64,000 nucleotides of DNA from Lepidostoma basale. Taxonomy: Eukaryota; Arthropoda; Insecta; Trichoptera; Lepidostomatidae. The translations under genes were made by a program, and so were the position numbers. The number at the start of each line of letters is the position of its first letter. Within the stretch, counting starts at the first letter, position 1. Location: contig JAHDVF020000761.1 of assembly GCA_022606425.2 (NCBI GenBank), forward strand, positions 620,001 through 684,000. The letters are read 5' to 3'. This document shows, piece after piece, positions 42,440-53,499 of this stretch. Under the pieces are notes generated by a model. It was not told the DNA's origin. It saw only the letters and a list, made by a program, of their open reading frames with translations, and did not search any database.

Positions 42440-43035
42440 TTTCTTGCTTCGCTTCGCCAGTGCCCAGTTACCGCCACGATATAGAGAAACGTTAATCCGT
42501 CTCCATCCGGCTGGACCAGCAATGGTTCAGCCTTTCTCTTATCATTCCGAATAAAGAGTGCTACTTTAGACCTCTGTTCCCGCGCGCTTCGCGGATTTGG
42601 CGCTAAATTCACCGCATCGATTGGAGGATCGTTGATTCGACCCGCGATTTTCCTGATGGGATAATCCGTTTTCATCGAGCCACATCCGCCATGGAATAAC
42701 CTCGAGCAAGGTATTTTTGATACGTGCCAACGTGCCCATAAAATCTGTGGCATTATTTCAGATTTTCCACTATCTTGTATTCATTGTACTGCACAATGGC
42801 GATGCCCAAAGTGCATACCAGCTTCAATGCGGTGGATCACGTTCGACCTTGCGACGGCTGAGATCATACGCCGCGGTCTGAGCCATCCTTCCCTGTTTGT
42901 TATTGTCTGTATTGGCCGCCCACGTGTCGCCCACCATGTCTAGACAACGTGGATAACCTCGCCTCTTCATACCGGACACCAGCCTCACAAGTCGGGTGAC
43001 TATTGGCATTATATTTGTGCCCCCCCCCCCCCCCT
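42440..43035. other. GC-rich island ending in a poly-C run
   Basis: Unusually GC-rich and CpG-rich for this window (CCCGCGCGCTTCGCGGATTT, CGACCTTGCGACGGCTGAGA). Minus-strand frames of 147 and 61 codons (GMKRRGYPRCLDMVGDTWAA) show no known domain. It ends in about 15 C at 43020-43034. Possibly the GC-rich part of an unrecognised mobile element. Confidence 0.35.
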
Positions 43036-43339
43036 AACCCTCGAGTTGGACCTCGTGGTAGTGAATGTATTAATCGATATATTATTATACTGTGAAAATG
43101 ACATCCCTAGCCTCTAGATTATTGTTATAATTTTAAGTAGCCAATAAACCTCCATGTATCCTATATAACCTGCGTTTATATTTACACCCGTCCCTAGTCG
43201 AATGATAGCAGCCGGAAAGATTCTCACGATTACAACCTGAGAATAAAAGTCCTGCTCTCTGCGCTAGCCGAGGTAGAGAGGAACATTTCAGGAAGAAGAA
43301 GAAGATGAATGAAAAAAAATCTAACGATGACTCGCTGCC

Positions 43340-43378
43340 ATATTCTGGTCTTCTGGTCTTTTGGTCTTCTGGTCCCAG
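43340..43378. repeat. Short tandem repeat CTTCTGGT
   Basis: Four imperfect 8-bp units (TTCTGGTC / TTTTGGTC). Confidence 0.8.
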
Positions 43379-43455
43379 AAGATGACAGAGAGCTGCCAAA
43401 ACCGACCGAAGACCCAAACATTAGTGGATTTTAACTAAATATACTTTTTAAAAAG
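43375..43455 (+). repeat. Repeat family G (shared with 22885-22990)
   Basis: AGAGAGCTGCCAAAACCGAC and AAACATTAGTGGATTTTAAC; the GAAA-like core is mutated here. Confidence 0.6.
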
Positions 43456-43479
43456 ATTTTTTACTTTCATTATTTACAA

Positions 43480-44092
43480 TGAATTTTGACAAAATTATTT
43501 GATTAGTTTGAATTGATTATATTTCCTGGTAGGATCAGCATAAATAGCCGAAACGGACATTTGGATTTGAGATTGTGTGAGTGGGTGAGAACGCCCACCT
43601 TTGAAGGGAGACAGCATCATGAGAGGAAGGACGAATACAATATTTTAAATAGAATCCTAAATTTACAATGAACAAAAGTAGGCGAGTATCGCTATATTCG
43701 GTATTTCGTAGAAAATGATGATAATATTATAGAACCCAATTTTAGAAAAGGCAATAAAACAATTGAGCTTACAAAAAACACAATAAAAGCTTATTAGCTG
43801 GTTAACGTGGTATCTCAATTCTTGATCCGATGTTGTTCCACTTAATACCACCCCGGTCCGGTCGGGGCGCGAATGGGTGTATCTTAATGTTTATAACAAG
43901 CACTCCACACTCGGCCTAATGATAACTAGCGCACATTGGTTAGGGAGAGTAATGGAGACCACTTCCCTTCAGGTGGACTCCCATTAATGTAGTTTCCTAA
44001 GAGTCCATTGGTCGTAATGCGAGCAAATTAAAACATACGACCAAACAATTCACCGGCCTGCGGCAGCGGTTGCCAACTTAAAAAAGGGTAAG
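43480..44092. other. Intron, unassigned
   Basis: 43850-44040 is GC-richer (CCCGGTCCGGTCGGGGCG) with no coding frame. Confidence 0.3.
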
Positions 44093-44094
44093 GA

Positions 44095-44212
44095 AAAAAA
44101 TACAAAGTTTTATTCCTATAAAATATAATAAAACTTTCAGAAAACTGACGTTTTCATTCGTATTAATTATTTAATATGGAGTTTTACATTATTGTTCAAG
44201 GAACATTGTTTT
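44095..44212. repeat. Palindromic repeat, family A, right half with outer terminus
   Basis: AACTTTCAGAAAACTGACGT, TTTCATTCGTATTAATTATT, TAATATGGAGTTTTACATTA, TTGTTCAAGGAACATTG: shows the full outer right end missing at 3405-3635. Confidence 0.8.
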
Positions 44213-44214
44213 AT

Positions 44215-44480
44215 TTGCCGCGCTGCAGAACCAACCTGTCAATGGTTATGCCTGTGGGTAGGGCAATCTTATTGCTTAATCGGATCGCCTCGGAGGTCGA
44301 CATATTTCTTGATAGTGTGAGTTGCCTCAGGGATGCAATATCAATGTTATGATTTTTTCTTATTCTTAATCTTATTTTTTTTAATGCTTCTCTTTTTATA
44401 ATGTAATTGCAAACGATCTGGAATTGTATGTCTGTAATGTTTGTGATTTTTATCAAAATAAATGAAAATGAAATAAATGA
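44215..44480 (+). mobile_element. CR1/Rex1-like LINE, 3' end
   Basis: Codes for PRCRTNLSMVMPVGRAILLL and IASEVDIFLDSVSCL, then a tail of AAATGAAAATG units at 44458-44480. Confidence 0.75.
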
Positions 44481-44489
44481 AAATGATTA

Positions 44490-45065
44490 AAAATAAATAC
44501 CTCGTTTAATGTTTTGTCAGTTTTATAAGGAATTTAATTTGATATATTATCACTTTTGACTTTAATTATTGTTTATTGAAGCAAAATCCGATGAGTAGTC
44601 CATTTTTTTTCCGATTTCAAACTCACACAGGAGGGTAATGCACATATACACACGTAGCTTTTTTTGTCACACCAAGAGAAAGGTTAGAGATGATATGTTA
44701 AACCGTAGTAAATTCAATGAAGCAGGAATTTCTAAACTATTTGTGTTTCGGTTGAAATGGTTTGCAAGTAGGAGACTTATCAGTTACTAACCTCTGGTGA
44801 AAGCACACGGCAGTATGCGTGGGAGAAGGAACTGTCGGATGTGGGGTAGACTTGTAACCAATTCTCGGAGGTCGGAGCGGAATCGCGGTAAAAACCAAGA
44901 CAAAAGCCGCACAAAAACTCTAATGGCGGAGTGGCGCGGTGTAATTCTGCTTGCACAATTAATTGGTTGAGTTATTTTGAAATGAAATCTTTCACTCGTG
45001 TGCGAATATTCGAAATCGGGTTGTGTTTAGCCACACCATACATGACATAAACACATTTAATTAAT
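44490..45065. other. Intron, unassigned
   Basis: 44780-44960 is GC-richer (GGGAGAAGGAACTGTCGGAT). No gene or repeat recognised. Confidence 0.3.
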
Positions 45066-45069
45066 TTCT

Positions 45070-45290
45070 TCTATATTCGCCACATTTTGTGTTGCGGATT
45101 CATTGAGCAATGTTTAAAACTTTGTAAACTACACTAACTTTGAATTAAAATACACACATGTTTCGGATATCAATGTTTTGTTAGTTTTTGTACAATACTC
45201 GTATAAAATAAATATTTAAGCAAAATTTTCACGAATATGGTCAGTTTTGACAGATATAAAAAAATATATATAATTAAAATTGTTGTATTT
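45070..45290. repeat. Palindromic repeat, family C, decayed
   Basis: CTATATTCGCCACATTTTGT, ACACACATGTTTCGGATATC, GAATATGGTCAGTTTTGACA. Confidence 0.6.
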
Positions 45291-45400
45291 ATTGTTTCTT
45301 GAATAGCGATGTAAAACTCTACATTCCATTATTTATACCATAACAGTAAATGGGAACGACAAGTTTCACCTTTCTGAGACATAATCAAATGTAGCGAAAA
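45290..45400. repeat. Palindromic repeat, family A, left half
   Basis: TTATTGTTTCTTGAATAGCG, ATGTAAAACTCTACATTCCA, GGGAACGACAAGTTTCACCT. Confidence 0.65.
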
Positions 45401-45779
45401 TTTTGGTTTTTCACTACACTGTTATCATAAATAAAAAACATCTGAAACTTTTGATAGTTCTATTTTTAGTAAAAAAAAAAGTATCCACATATTTTATATC
45501 GGTTTTTATTATTTAAAAAGTATCTACATCTTTTATATCGGTTTTATTATTAAAAAAAAGTATCTACATATTTTATATCTGTCATCGCTACATGGCAAGT
45601 TCTTCGTCGACGTATTAAAAAAACACCTTTAAAACAACCTTTTCTAACCAAATAATTTATTATTGTAATTATTGATTATATCAGTCAATAAGATCAATAA
45701 ACACATTCAAGATCCACATGAGCACGACTTATCAATCCGAATAAAGGCATTCACAGCGGGTAAAGTGATAACTTTTACA

Positions 45780-45965
45780 ATGTGTTAAATTTAAAACACA
45801 GTTTTTATATTACAATTTAAACATTTAATTTTTGGTTGTCTCGACAGCGATTTTGCCAGTGTAACATTCAACTAAACGGAACTATAGAAATACTTGATTT
45901 ATATAGGGTGCCATTAAACAGTGTTGAAGTATCACAGTGTTTTTGCCGAAACAATGGATCATCTA
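45780..45965. repeat. Repeat family D, decayed
   Basis: TCTCGACAGCGATTTTGCCA, then GTATCACAGTGTTTTTGCCG and AAACAATGGATCATCTA. Confidence 0.55.
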
Positions 45966-46233
45966 ATGTGGGTGCGATTTTGTGTTAATTTTACACATTA
46001 AAATGCTTTGTAATGACTACACACTTCTAAATAAGAGTTTGAAATTGGAAAAAATATTTATAGGATATTGTTTAATTTATAAATGATGGAAACAAATCTT
46101 TAGTGAGTGAGTGAAGAGAGCTCATTGCAGCAGAGATTAAAAAAAACTATTCGAAAGTCGTGAAGATAAAGCGCGTATACCAAATGTACCATATATCAAT
46201 ATAATAAGATTTTAGTTATTTTTTTATAATAGT

Positions 46234-46438
46234 AAACACGATTGTTTAGTGATTTTATTTGGATTTAATTTATATAAATTGTGACAAATTTGTTTCGCTT
46301 TGCGAGGGCATTCTCAAACTGTTTACTATTATTAATTAGGCAGTGTGAGAATGCTCTCGTAAGGCGAAACAAATTTGTCACAATTTATATAATTTATATT
46401 AAATCCAAGTAAATTCACTAAACAATCGTTTTTATTAT
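46234..46438. repeat. Palindromic repeat, family E (complete hairpin)
   Basis: Left arm 46237-46321 with GTGACAAATTTGTTTCGCTT, right arm 46340-46438 with AAGGCGAAACAAATTTGTCA. A hammerhead-like order is kept: TTGAGAA-type box, stem II GCC/GGC region, GAAA, 10-bp palindrome ACAAATTTGT, C. The CUGANGA box is not canonical. Confidence 0.85.
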
Positions 46439-46847
46439 TATAAATTAATAATGCAGTATTACAAAATTAATGCTTTAACCATCAATCAAAAACAAAATAA
46501 AAATTGTCGATGACACTGCCAGTGGCGATATTCAAGAATTCTTTATTAAAATTAATTATGGAGGAAAATAATTGACAACTTGACTTAAAGATATTAGGGA
46601 AAAGCAAATAATTTTCGAAAGGATTGTTAACATCAATAGGAGCTGATAAGACAGAGACAAAAATATATTTATTTCCACCTATAAAAAGACGTTCTAGAGA
46701 GTATTACAGGCCGGTATCCATTACTTTGGGATTATTTTCTTTCGAGCCAATCTTCTGATATCAAAATAATCCATTTTAAAACTGGAAAATTGATGTTTGA
46801 CTTGTGTGTATCGTGAGTGGAACGACACAACGATATTATTATTATTA

Positions 46848-47096
46848 TTATTTTGTCAAGTCGCTCTTAACATCTTGACAGCATGAGCCAAATCGATGTA
46901 AAGGGTAATAAATATAGTTATCATAGTGATTCTCGTGACATGTGATAGAGCTAATCTATCTCCATTTTATTGTCAAGTGAATTCTACACCAGAACAGAGG
47001 CAGTATGACAAGCACACTGCCCTCGCTGAGAATCGAACCCGGAACCTTCAGGGTGGCAGTCGTGCACTTACCACTCGACCATGAAGGTCGACGATA
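46848..47096 (-). mobile_element. tRNA-derived SINE, tail type I
   Basis: Tail I TTGACAGCATGAGCCAAATC, B box as GAGAATCGAACCC, A-box side ACCACTCGACCATGAAGGTC. An (ATT)n run precedes it at 46836-46853. Confidence 0.88.
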
Positions 47097-47099
47097 TCT

Positions 47100-47350
47100 A
47101 ACGAAGAGATTCGAAGAACTTGAAAAAATGATGACATAGTTAGATAGAGTAGGCAGAGAAGATGATTCTGGAAGGACCATATCGAGAGGATGAACGCACC
47201 GAGGATTTCTAAGATTGTTATCCTCGAGAATACAGAGGGCCGTTGACCACCATGAGGACCAACAAAGAGACGGAAAGAAAGCTGGACGTATTCACCAAAG
47301 GTTCTAATTTGATATCCTGTCTAAACAGATCACTTTATAAAGACGAAGAA
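47100..47350 (+). mobile_element. LINE C-terminal fragment (WRxHIERMN type)
   Basis: FWKDHIERMNAPRISKIVIL then NTEGR-type coding, ending LISCLNRSLYKDEED. The same block recurs at 48230-48470 with better preservation. Confidence 0.65.
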
Positions 47351-48225
47351 GATTTGTAAGGTTATTTACTTTCGTTTTGATCTTTCAGATCTTTCATGGC
47401 TCTGCTTTTATAGTCTTTATAAATAACATAACATGCATTTTTATTACGCTTATAAAAAATAAATATTGAGGTTGAATAAAATAAAAACAAAAACGTAGTT
47501 AACTAAAAATATATATATTGCTAACCCTATCAAATTTTAAATTCGACAAACATTTTTGTCTTAGCCGCTATCGGAAAGATTGCCTGAGTATAAAAAATAA
47601 ACCAAAACAAAAAAGATCCCAATCTTCCAGAATAAACCCTCGAAGATGGGAAGAGATAATAAGATCTTGTTCGGAGGAGTTTTAAGTGGCTGGATAAAGG
47701 ACAAGGAAAGCACTAACATTTGGTGATGCTGTTTCAGTTAACGGAGGGTAAAACGTTTTCCTTTCGTAGGATCCACAACGCTAAACACAACGTTATCGTG
47801 TTGGTGGCGGGCGCTAAATGGGACCAGGAAATGTACCCTCCTGATATATGACGCCAACCGATGGCTTTACGGTAATTACTGTATTATTATATAGGCAGTC
47901 GTACTCAATGGCCCATTCTTTGGTAACATTGAGAGAAATTAAGATATGTAATGTCTTATTTCATAGCCGCCTGTAAGTTGTGAATTCTCACGAGAATTAT
48001 AATTATATGCAAATGAGTAAAATTAATCGTGTTTTCTTCAGTATTAAATATGCTTTAGAAGTACGTATGTTTGTATCATAAGTGAATAAAAAAATGTAAC
48101 GGTGCCCAAAATTCTAGAAAGTTCCTAAATTGAAACGTAGTTTGTGTAGGCCATCTGACATAATCTTCAAACTCGTCTATTTATCTATAAGAAAAGTAAT
48201 ATTAGCAATTAAATGAAGCAAGATA
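47351..48225. other. Intron, unassigned
   Basis: 47640-47880 is less AT-rich (CGTTATCGTGTTGGTGGCGG) and repeat-free. No gene seen. Confidence 0.3.
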
Positions 48226-48229
48226 GGAT

Positions 48230-48470
48230 ACCCAAAGGGAAGATTGGCAGATCAGAATGACATAGATAGATGGAGTAGGCAGAGAAGATGATTCTGGAGG
48301 AACCACATCGAGAGGATGAACCCAGCGAGGATTCCCAAGATCGTGATGCGCGAGACTCCAGAGGGCTATCTACCACCAGACCATCACCAAAGAGAGAAAA
48401 TTCCATGTATTTGATATCCTGTCTAAACAGGTAGCAAGATAAGTCTAAGGAGAAGAAGAACAAGAATGAA
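48230..48470 (+). mobile_element. LINE C-terminal fragment (WRxHIERMN type)
   Basis: FWRNHIERMNPARIPKIVMR, ETPEGYLPPDHHQRE, then FDILSKQVAR and a stop, then GAAGAAGAACAAGAATGA. A second copy of the 47100-47350 family, same orientation. Confidence 0.7.
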
Positions 48471-49075
48471 AAATTGAAATAGAACAAATAATTATGGAAT
48501 CACGAGCGAAGAATGACACAATCTTGTAGACCTTAAATAAATTTAAGAAAAATCTGATGTTAGTAGTTTGAACGGCGTTTATATTTAAAAAAATATATTA
48601 TAGAACAGAATAGCGAATAAATTGGAGAAGGCTCCTGCGTTTTTACAAGTTAGATTTTATATTATTTCTACTATTACGCTGATACATTTTTGTCTAACTT
48701 TATGAATGCAAAAGGTAGGTACTAAATACTACCCGTATCGCGTGAAACGTATCTATCTGCAAAAACGAATCCTACAAATCACGGAGACAGAACACAAATC
48801 TAGCACTGAAGTTTAAAAATAGGAGGCCGATGAAGATAAAATATTTCAAACACATGGCACCTTATTTATTTATTGATCATTTGCAAAGCACATGGTTTTA
48901 GTACCCCCCCCCCCCTCCGACTGGGGTAACCAGTTCTAGGGAGGCATTTTTCGCACTCTATATTATCTAAAAAATTTATAATTGCTGAACATGTATTAAT
49001 TGTAAATAACAAAAGATTGCAATAAGATGAGAAAACCGGTCATTACTATTAAATAATGGAAGAAAAAGTGAACGT
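48471..49075. other. Intron, unassigned, with a 13-C run near 48904
   Basis: No gene or repeat recognised apart from a poly-C run at 48904-48916. Confidence 0.3.
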
Positions 49076-49079
49076 ATTA

Positions 49080-49310
49080 AAGAATCAATTGTATCTCAAT
49101 AGAGACGAAGATGCAAATTGGAATCAGAATATGGTTGATCAAGGTGTTTACAGGACTTATGACCTGTCATTGGTTGGGTTAAGCGCACGCTTTATGTAAT
49201 ACAACATTCCCCATTCCACCTTATTTTTTCTTATGACCACCATGTCTGACAAATTTTTGGAAGTTGTATATATGTTAATCTCCAACACCACCCTTTACAT
49301 GTATTAATTC
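49080..49310 (-). mobile_element. Dispersed repeat family I, inverted partial copy
   Basis: TCTCAATAGAGACGAAGATG, GGACTTATGACCTGTCATTG, TTATGACCACCATGTCTGAC are the reverse complement of 10980-11180. Confidence 0.85.
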
Positions 49311-49804
49311 AAATTTTCGAATATCAATAACAAGTTTAATATGCGGTTTTTGGAAAAAAACACTCATCTCAAACTGTTTATTCCGCGAATAAACTGCGAA
49401 CAAGACACTAAAAAAAAATGGAAAAAAGAGCGGAGACGCTAAACCAAATCGCTCCGAAGGGTACCACAGATACCAGGCGGCCCTCCTCAGCCATAAATTC
49501 CTGGGGCAATAAATACTCCGGTCTTATATCACGAGGACCTACGATCATCCCAGAGGACGCGCGACGTGACGAAGGGGAGGACGATCTGAGATGTACAGCG
49601 CACAGCTTGCGGGAGGATTATTGATTCAATTGTCCGGAGAATCGTACGTCCGTCATTCCTTGCTTTGTTCGTGGACACAATTGAATCGTACCTACCCTGG
49701 TAAACAACTGGTAAACGTAAATAGATTAAGTATTTTATATTCCATTGCTTTATTCATTTCAAAACGGATCTTTTACAAATACATACAAAAATATTTATTG
49801 TTTC

Positions 49805-50210
49805 TAGAACATAGCAAATCTGTTTATGATACAGTGACAAATGCAAGTATAATAAGTGAATGTGGTGCAAATGAAAGTGTTATGAACAAAATAAGGAAAG
49901 GATCATCAAGTTGGTTTGGACACATGGAAAGAATGAGTGAAGACAGAATGGTAAAGAAGGTATATGTAAACAACGTGAACGGAGCTAGAAATAGAGGAAG
50001 GCCGAGGAAAACGTGGCAAGATCAAATCAATCAAATATTGAATGTCGGTCACGTGAGAAGTCGGAAAAATCGAATTGCGTGCATGACAAGATGTATGAAT
50101 GTAGAAGAAGCGAGAGAAGTATGTCAGGACAGAACAGTGTGGCGTTCCATTCTTTCTGCCTACCCCTCCGGGGAGACGGCGTGATGGTAAGTTTGTTAGT
50201 TAGTTAGTAG
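49805..50210 (+). mobile_element. TTAG-tail LINE, subfamily A1, 3' copy
   Basis: Opens abruptly at SKSVYDTVTNASIISECGAN and runs to the stop: WFGHMERMSEDRMVKKVYVN, NRGRPRKTWQDQINQILNVG, SAYPSGETA, TGA, AAGTTTGTTAGTTAGTTAG. The 5' truncation is at 49805-49810. Confidence 0.93.
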
Positions 50211-50225
50211 AACAATAATGTGAAA

Positions 50226-50462
50226 ATCAGCTCCTTCGTGGCAAAGTGGTAAGAGCTCTGACTGCCATATCGAAGATTCCGGGTTCGATTCCTGGCGATG
50301 GCAGTGAGATTGTCACACTGTCTTTGGTCTGGTATAGAATTCTTGTGACAGTAAAATGGCGATAGATCAGCTACCTATCACATGTGACGAGAATCAATAT
50401 ATCACCTAAAAACAAATTGTATACAGTGATTGGGTTCAAGCGACGTGTTGTATACAAAAAAA
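50226..50462 (+). mobile_element. tRNA-derived SINE, tail type II (best internal promoter)
   Basis: A box TGGCAAAGTGGT at 50239-50250 and B box GGTTCGATTCC at 50282-50292, spaced as in a tRNA gene; body CACACTGTCTTTGGTCTGGT; tail II ACAAATTGTATACAGTGATT, GGGTTCAAGCGACGTGTTGT, then an A run. Pol III transcription expected for the family. Confidence 0.92.
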
Positions 50463-50474
50463 AAAATCTTGGAA

Positions 50475-50545
50475 ACTAACTAACTAACTAACCACCACGC
50501 CGTCTCCCCGTAAGGGTAGGCAGAAATAATGGACTGCCACACTTT
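50475..50545 (-). mobile_element. TTAG-tail LINE, 70-bp 3' terminus
   Basis: CTAACTAACTAACTAACCAC, CGTCTCCCCGTAAGGGTAGG, then GAATGGACTGCCACACTTT-like sequence and a junction with unrelated DNA at about 50545. Confidence 0.88.
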
Positions 50546-50879
50546 AATCGATGCGGCACTCCATCCTTTTCTTTTCGCCCCCGCGAGATACGCGGTGTGA
50601 TGGGTTGCGAACCTCATCGCCACCAATAGGCATCTCCCGCGCACATTTCGATTGTCCAACGTCTACAAAATAAATCTTAAACAAATTATATAAAATACAA
50701 TGATATAAAAAAAAAACGTTTTTTTTTTCTTGGATCTTGAGCAAATCCGTGTCTTCCGGTATTCTTTTCGAACGATGTTTTAGATATCTTTGCAGACTCC
50801 ATCTTCAGGATAACTGATGAATTTATCCAATGTTTACCGAAAAAAAATCTATAAACAATCACAATCTATACTGATTGTT

Positions 50880-50940
50880 TAATATTAAAAAAGACGTTAA
50901 GTTTCTAAAAGTTTTATTATATTTTATAGACGAGAATTAT
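50880..50940. repeat. Palindromic repeat, family A, fragment
   Basis: GACGTTAAGTTTCTAAAAGT then TTTATTATATTTTATAGACG. Confidence 0.45.
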
Positions 50941-51149
50941 ACCCGTAATCAAGTTAAACCGAACTCTGAACTCTGAACAATAAATGTAGACTTTTTCTTC
51001 TTGTGCCAAATCAGATTAAGGTGAAGGCTTCTCGGTATTGCGCCGCCCGCAATAACTTATCCACGCTTCTTATTCGAATTCAGTCATTAATGTTGCATAC
51101 CTAAGAGGCTTGCCTTCGTCCGTCGTCCTTCAATCTTGCCCATTATTAT

Positions 51150-51625
51150 AAGTTGGAGATGTCATCTAGATAGGAAATTTTATGGACCTAATACATTGGA
51201 CGATTCCAATAAACTGATTTTGGATGAAAAAGATATATTGCAAACATGGGAAAAATATATCTATGATGTATTTAAAGACAATAGACCTGATACTGATGTT
51301 TCTACCAATTTGTACAGACCTAAAATAATAAAATCGGAAGTTCTTCACGCAATATAGACCTCAGACAACCGTAAAGCATGCGGCCCAGACGACATCCCAG
51401 TCGAGGTGTTGAAGCTCATTGACAATGACAATATTGACTACCTATTGAAACTTTTTAATGCAATATATGACACGGGGAACATACCCCATGACTGGCTGAA
51501 GTCCACCTTTGTGACGTTACCTAAAAAACAACATCCTTAAATATGTGGAGACTACAGATTGATTAGTCTCATGAGTCACGTCCTGAAACTATTTATTAAA
51601 AAAAAATTGTAATCCTCCATTGAAG
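51150..51625 (+). mobile_element. LINE reverse-transcriptase N-terminal fragment
   Basis: FYGPNTLDDSNKLILDEKDI, VLHAI*TSDNRKACGPDDIP, VEVLKLIDNDNIDYLLKLFN, PHDWLKSTFVTLPKK, GDYRLISLMSHVLKLF. GPDDIPVEVLK and DYRxISLMSHxLK are RT blocks 1-2 of a LINE. It stops before the catalytic YADD. One in-frame TAG and one TAA; dead. Confidence 0.88.
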
Positions 51626-51639
51626 TGTTCTCAATATTT

Positions 51640-52455
51640 CGTAATAAAAAAAAAAGCAAAAAATATTACTTCCTTCATCCCAAAAAAAAATATTTTCTAA
51701 GACTGCCCTCACCTTCATTCGTGTTAAGGTAGAATTTGTTTTGCTAATATTTACAACTTTATCAAAAGTGACAAATACTTACTCGCTGTTTTGAACGTAT
51801 TATAAATTATATCTTTGGCTTTTTCAATAGGTACGTAATAATACCGACTGTTGGTGGAAACGCAGAACGCAACTTAATAATATCAGAACTGTGAAAATAT
51901 TAACACTTTACCAAAAGGGACAAATATTAATACGTACTCGTTGTCTTGAACGTACTATACATTTTGCCTAGGTGCCTTTATCATACGTAAAATCTCGTAA
52001 AGTCTCGCCCCGCCGGCCGCGGCGCGGCAAGCGGCGCGGAGACAAGTTTATACTTGGTGTCAGTCGCTCGTATGCTGTGACGCATTCCATATCAGAAATC
52101 GCATGGTTCCAGAAAAAATTAATAATGATATGTTTTTCAAATAATCCATGTATGTTATAGATATCGATCTATTCCTAATGAAATTCCCTACAAGATGACA
52201 TATATTAAATTTTGATTCATCGAGTCATATGCTTGATATTTAGATAAAGTTAGCGGTAAACTGAATTTACCACATGGGAGCGAGCGTTTTGTTTTGAACA
52301 CGGTACGTTAAGGGTTAATTATTATTGTACATTGACAATGTATGATAATATATAATATTTAAGTTATTTATAAAAATCAGTCAATATACAAATACATAAT
52401 ACTTAACCAATTTATAATGATCAGTCAAAACACTTATACGAGTACATAATATTTA
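51640..52455. other. Intron, unassigned
   Basis: A CG-rich pocket at 51995-52045 (CGCCCCGCCGGCCGCGGCGC) stands out. No repeat or coding evidence. Confidence 0.3.
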
Positions 52456-52459
52456 AAAA

Positions 52460-52665
52460 AATTATAACATCTGTCAAAACTGATCATACTTATAAACAAT
52501 TTTATAATATTTTAAATATGTATCTTTATAATATGTATCACTGAAGAAGGACCGGGTGTCCGTAATATGTCTTATATGTAATTAGATTTTTTTAAAAGTT
52601 AGTGTTGTATATACAAGACAAATAAAACATTTACAAAACAAATATGGCGAACATAAAAGAAATGA
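52460..52665 (+). repeat. Palindromic repeat, family C, right half
   Basis: AACATCTGTCAAAACTGATC, CACTGAAGAAGGACCGGGTG, TAGTGTTGTATATACAAGAC, AATATGGCGAACATAAAAGA. The core GAAA is mutated to GTAA, so the motif here should be inactive. Confidence 0.8.
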
Positions 52666-52863
52666 TAATAATCAGTCAATATACTAATACATAATATTTT
52701 ATTAGTAAGATACGAGTACATTGGATAACACTATAAAGAAAAAGTCACACTGTAGATAGGATCCAAATAATTTATCGAATTATTCCTTAACAAATAAACT
52801 TGCAAAGTGCCAATTAAAACTATTAAAAAGTTACTAAGTTCAGAGATGAGACGCTTTTCTTAC

Positions 52864-53002
52864 CCTTCGACAAGGAGTTCATCCCGGTTCTTTATCCAGG
52901 ATTTTGTCGCGGGCGGGTAGGCCTGGACGAGACACTCCAGATAGGCATCGGCGCCCGTCGGCACTCCGATCAATTGCTGGCCTACTGTGACGCTTGGCGC
53001 AA
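52864..53002 (-). CDS. Exon: first half of the third Ig domain of lachesin/DIP-like protein
   Basis: 139 nt: 2 + 45 codons + 2. It reads APSVTVGQQLIGVPTG, then DAYLECLVQAYPPATKSWIK. The Cys in LEC is the B-strand half of the Ig disulphide and the Trp in SWIK is the core C-strand Trp; AYP after the Cys is typical of DIP/lachesin Ig3. The acceptor is preceded by a pyrimidine tract (TTTTTTTTCACAG) and the donor is GTAAGA. The split last codon (GG + T) gives Gly and joins to KNYVMDW in the next exon, so the two exons together build a complete Ig domain. The exon is GC-richer than the surrounding intron. It lies just left of a minus-strand LINE copy at 53075-53465. Confidence 0.94.
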
Positions 53003-53074
53003 CTGTGAAAAAAAATCAATTTACTGTCATTGACAAACAGAGAATCAATATACTCGTATATAAAAATAAATAAA

Positions 53075-53465
53075 ACTAACTAACTAACTAACCATCACGC
53101 CGTCTCCCCGAAGGGGTAGGCAGAAAGAATGGACTGCCACACTTTTCTTCCCTGACATATTTCTCTCGCTTCCTCAACATTCATACATCGTGTCATGCAC
53201 GCGCGTCAATTTCTCTGACTCCTCACATGGCCGACATTCAATATTTGATTTATTTGATCGTGCCACGTTTTCCTCGGTCTTCGTCTATTTCTGGTTCCAT
53301 TTACATCATTAACATATAATTTTTTTGCCATTCTTTCTTCATTCATTCTTTCCATACGTCCGAACCATCTTAATGATCCTTTCATTATTTTATTCATGAC
53401 ACCATCATTCGCACCGCATTCACTTCTTATATTTTCATTCGACACTCTAATAATACAATTCATTC
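53075..53465 (-). mobile_element. TTAG-tail LINE, subfamily A2 copy
   Basis: Starts CTAACTAACTAACTAACC; minus frame carries RVSNENIRSECGANDGVMNK, LRWFGRMERMNEERMAKKLY, NRRRPRKTWHDQINQILNVG, GHVRSQRN then a stop. Located 75 bp from the Ig exon at 52864-53002, in the same orientation as the gene. Confidence 0.92.
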
Positions 53466-53499
53466 GACACTCTAATTTTTAAAACACTTTTACTTGTTA

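Noticed and set aside
42310..42753. 147-codon minus-strand frame as a host gene
   Set aside because: High GC makes long frames likely, no recognisable domain, and part of it overlaps a repeat also found at 20141-20345.
48904..48916. Functional G-quadruplex at poly-C runs (also 43020-43034)
   Set aside because: Simple homopolymers, prone to sequencing error; no supporting context.
50226..50300. tRNA gene
   Set aside because: A and B boxes are present but the acceptor stem does not close and the unit continues into a SINE body shared by ten copies.
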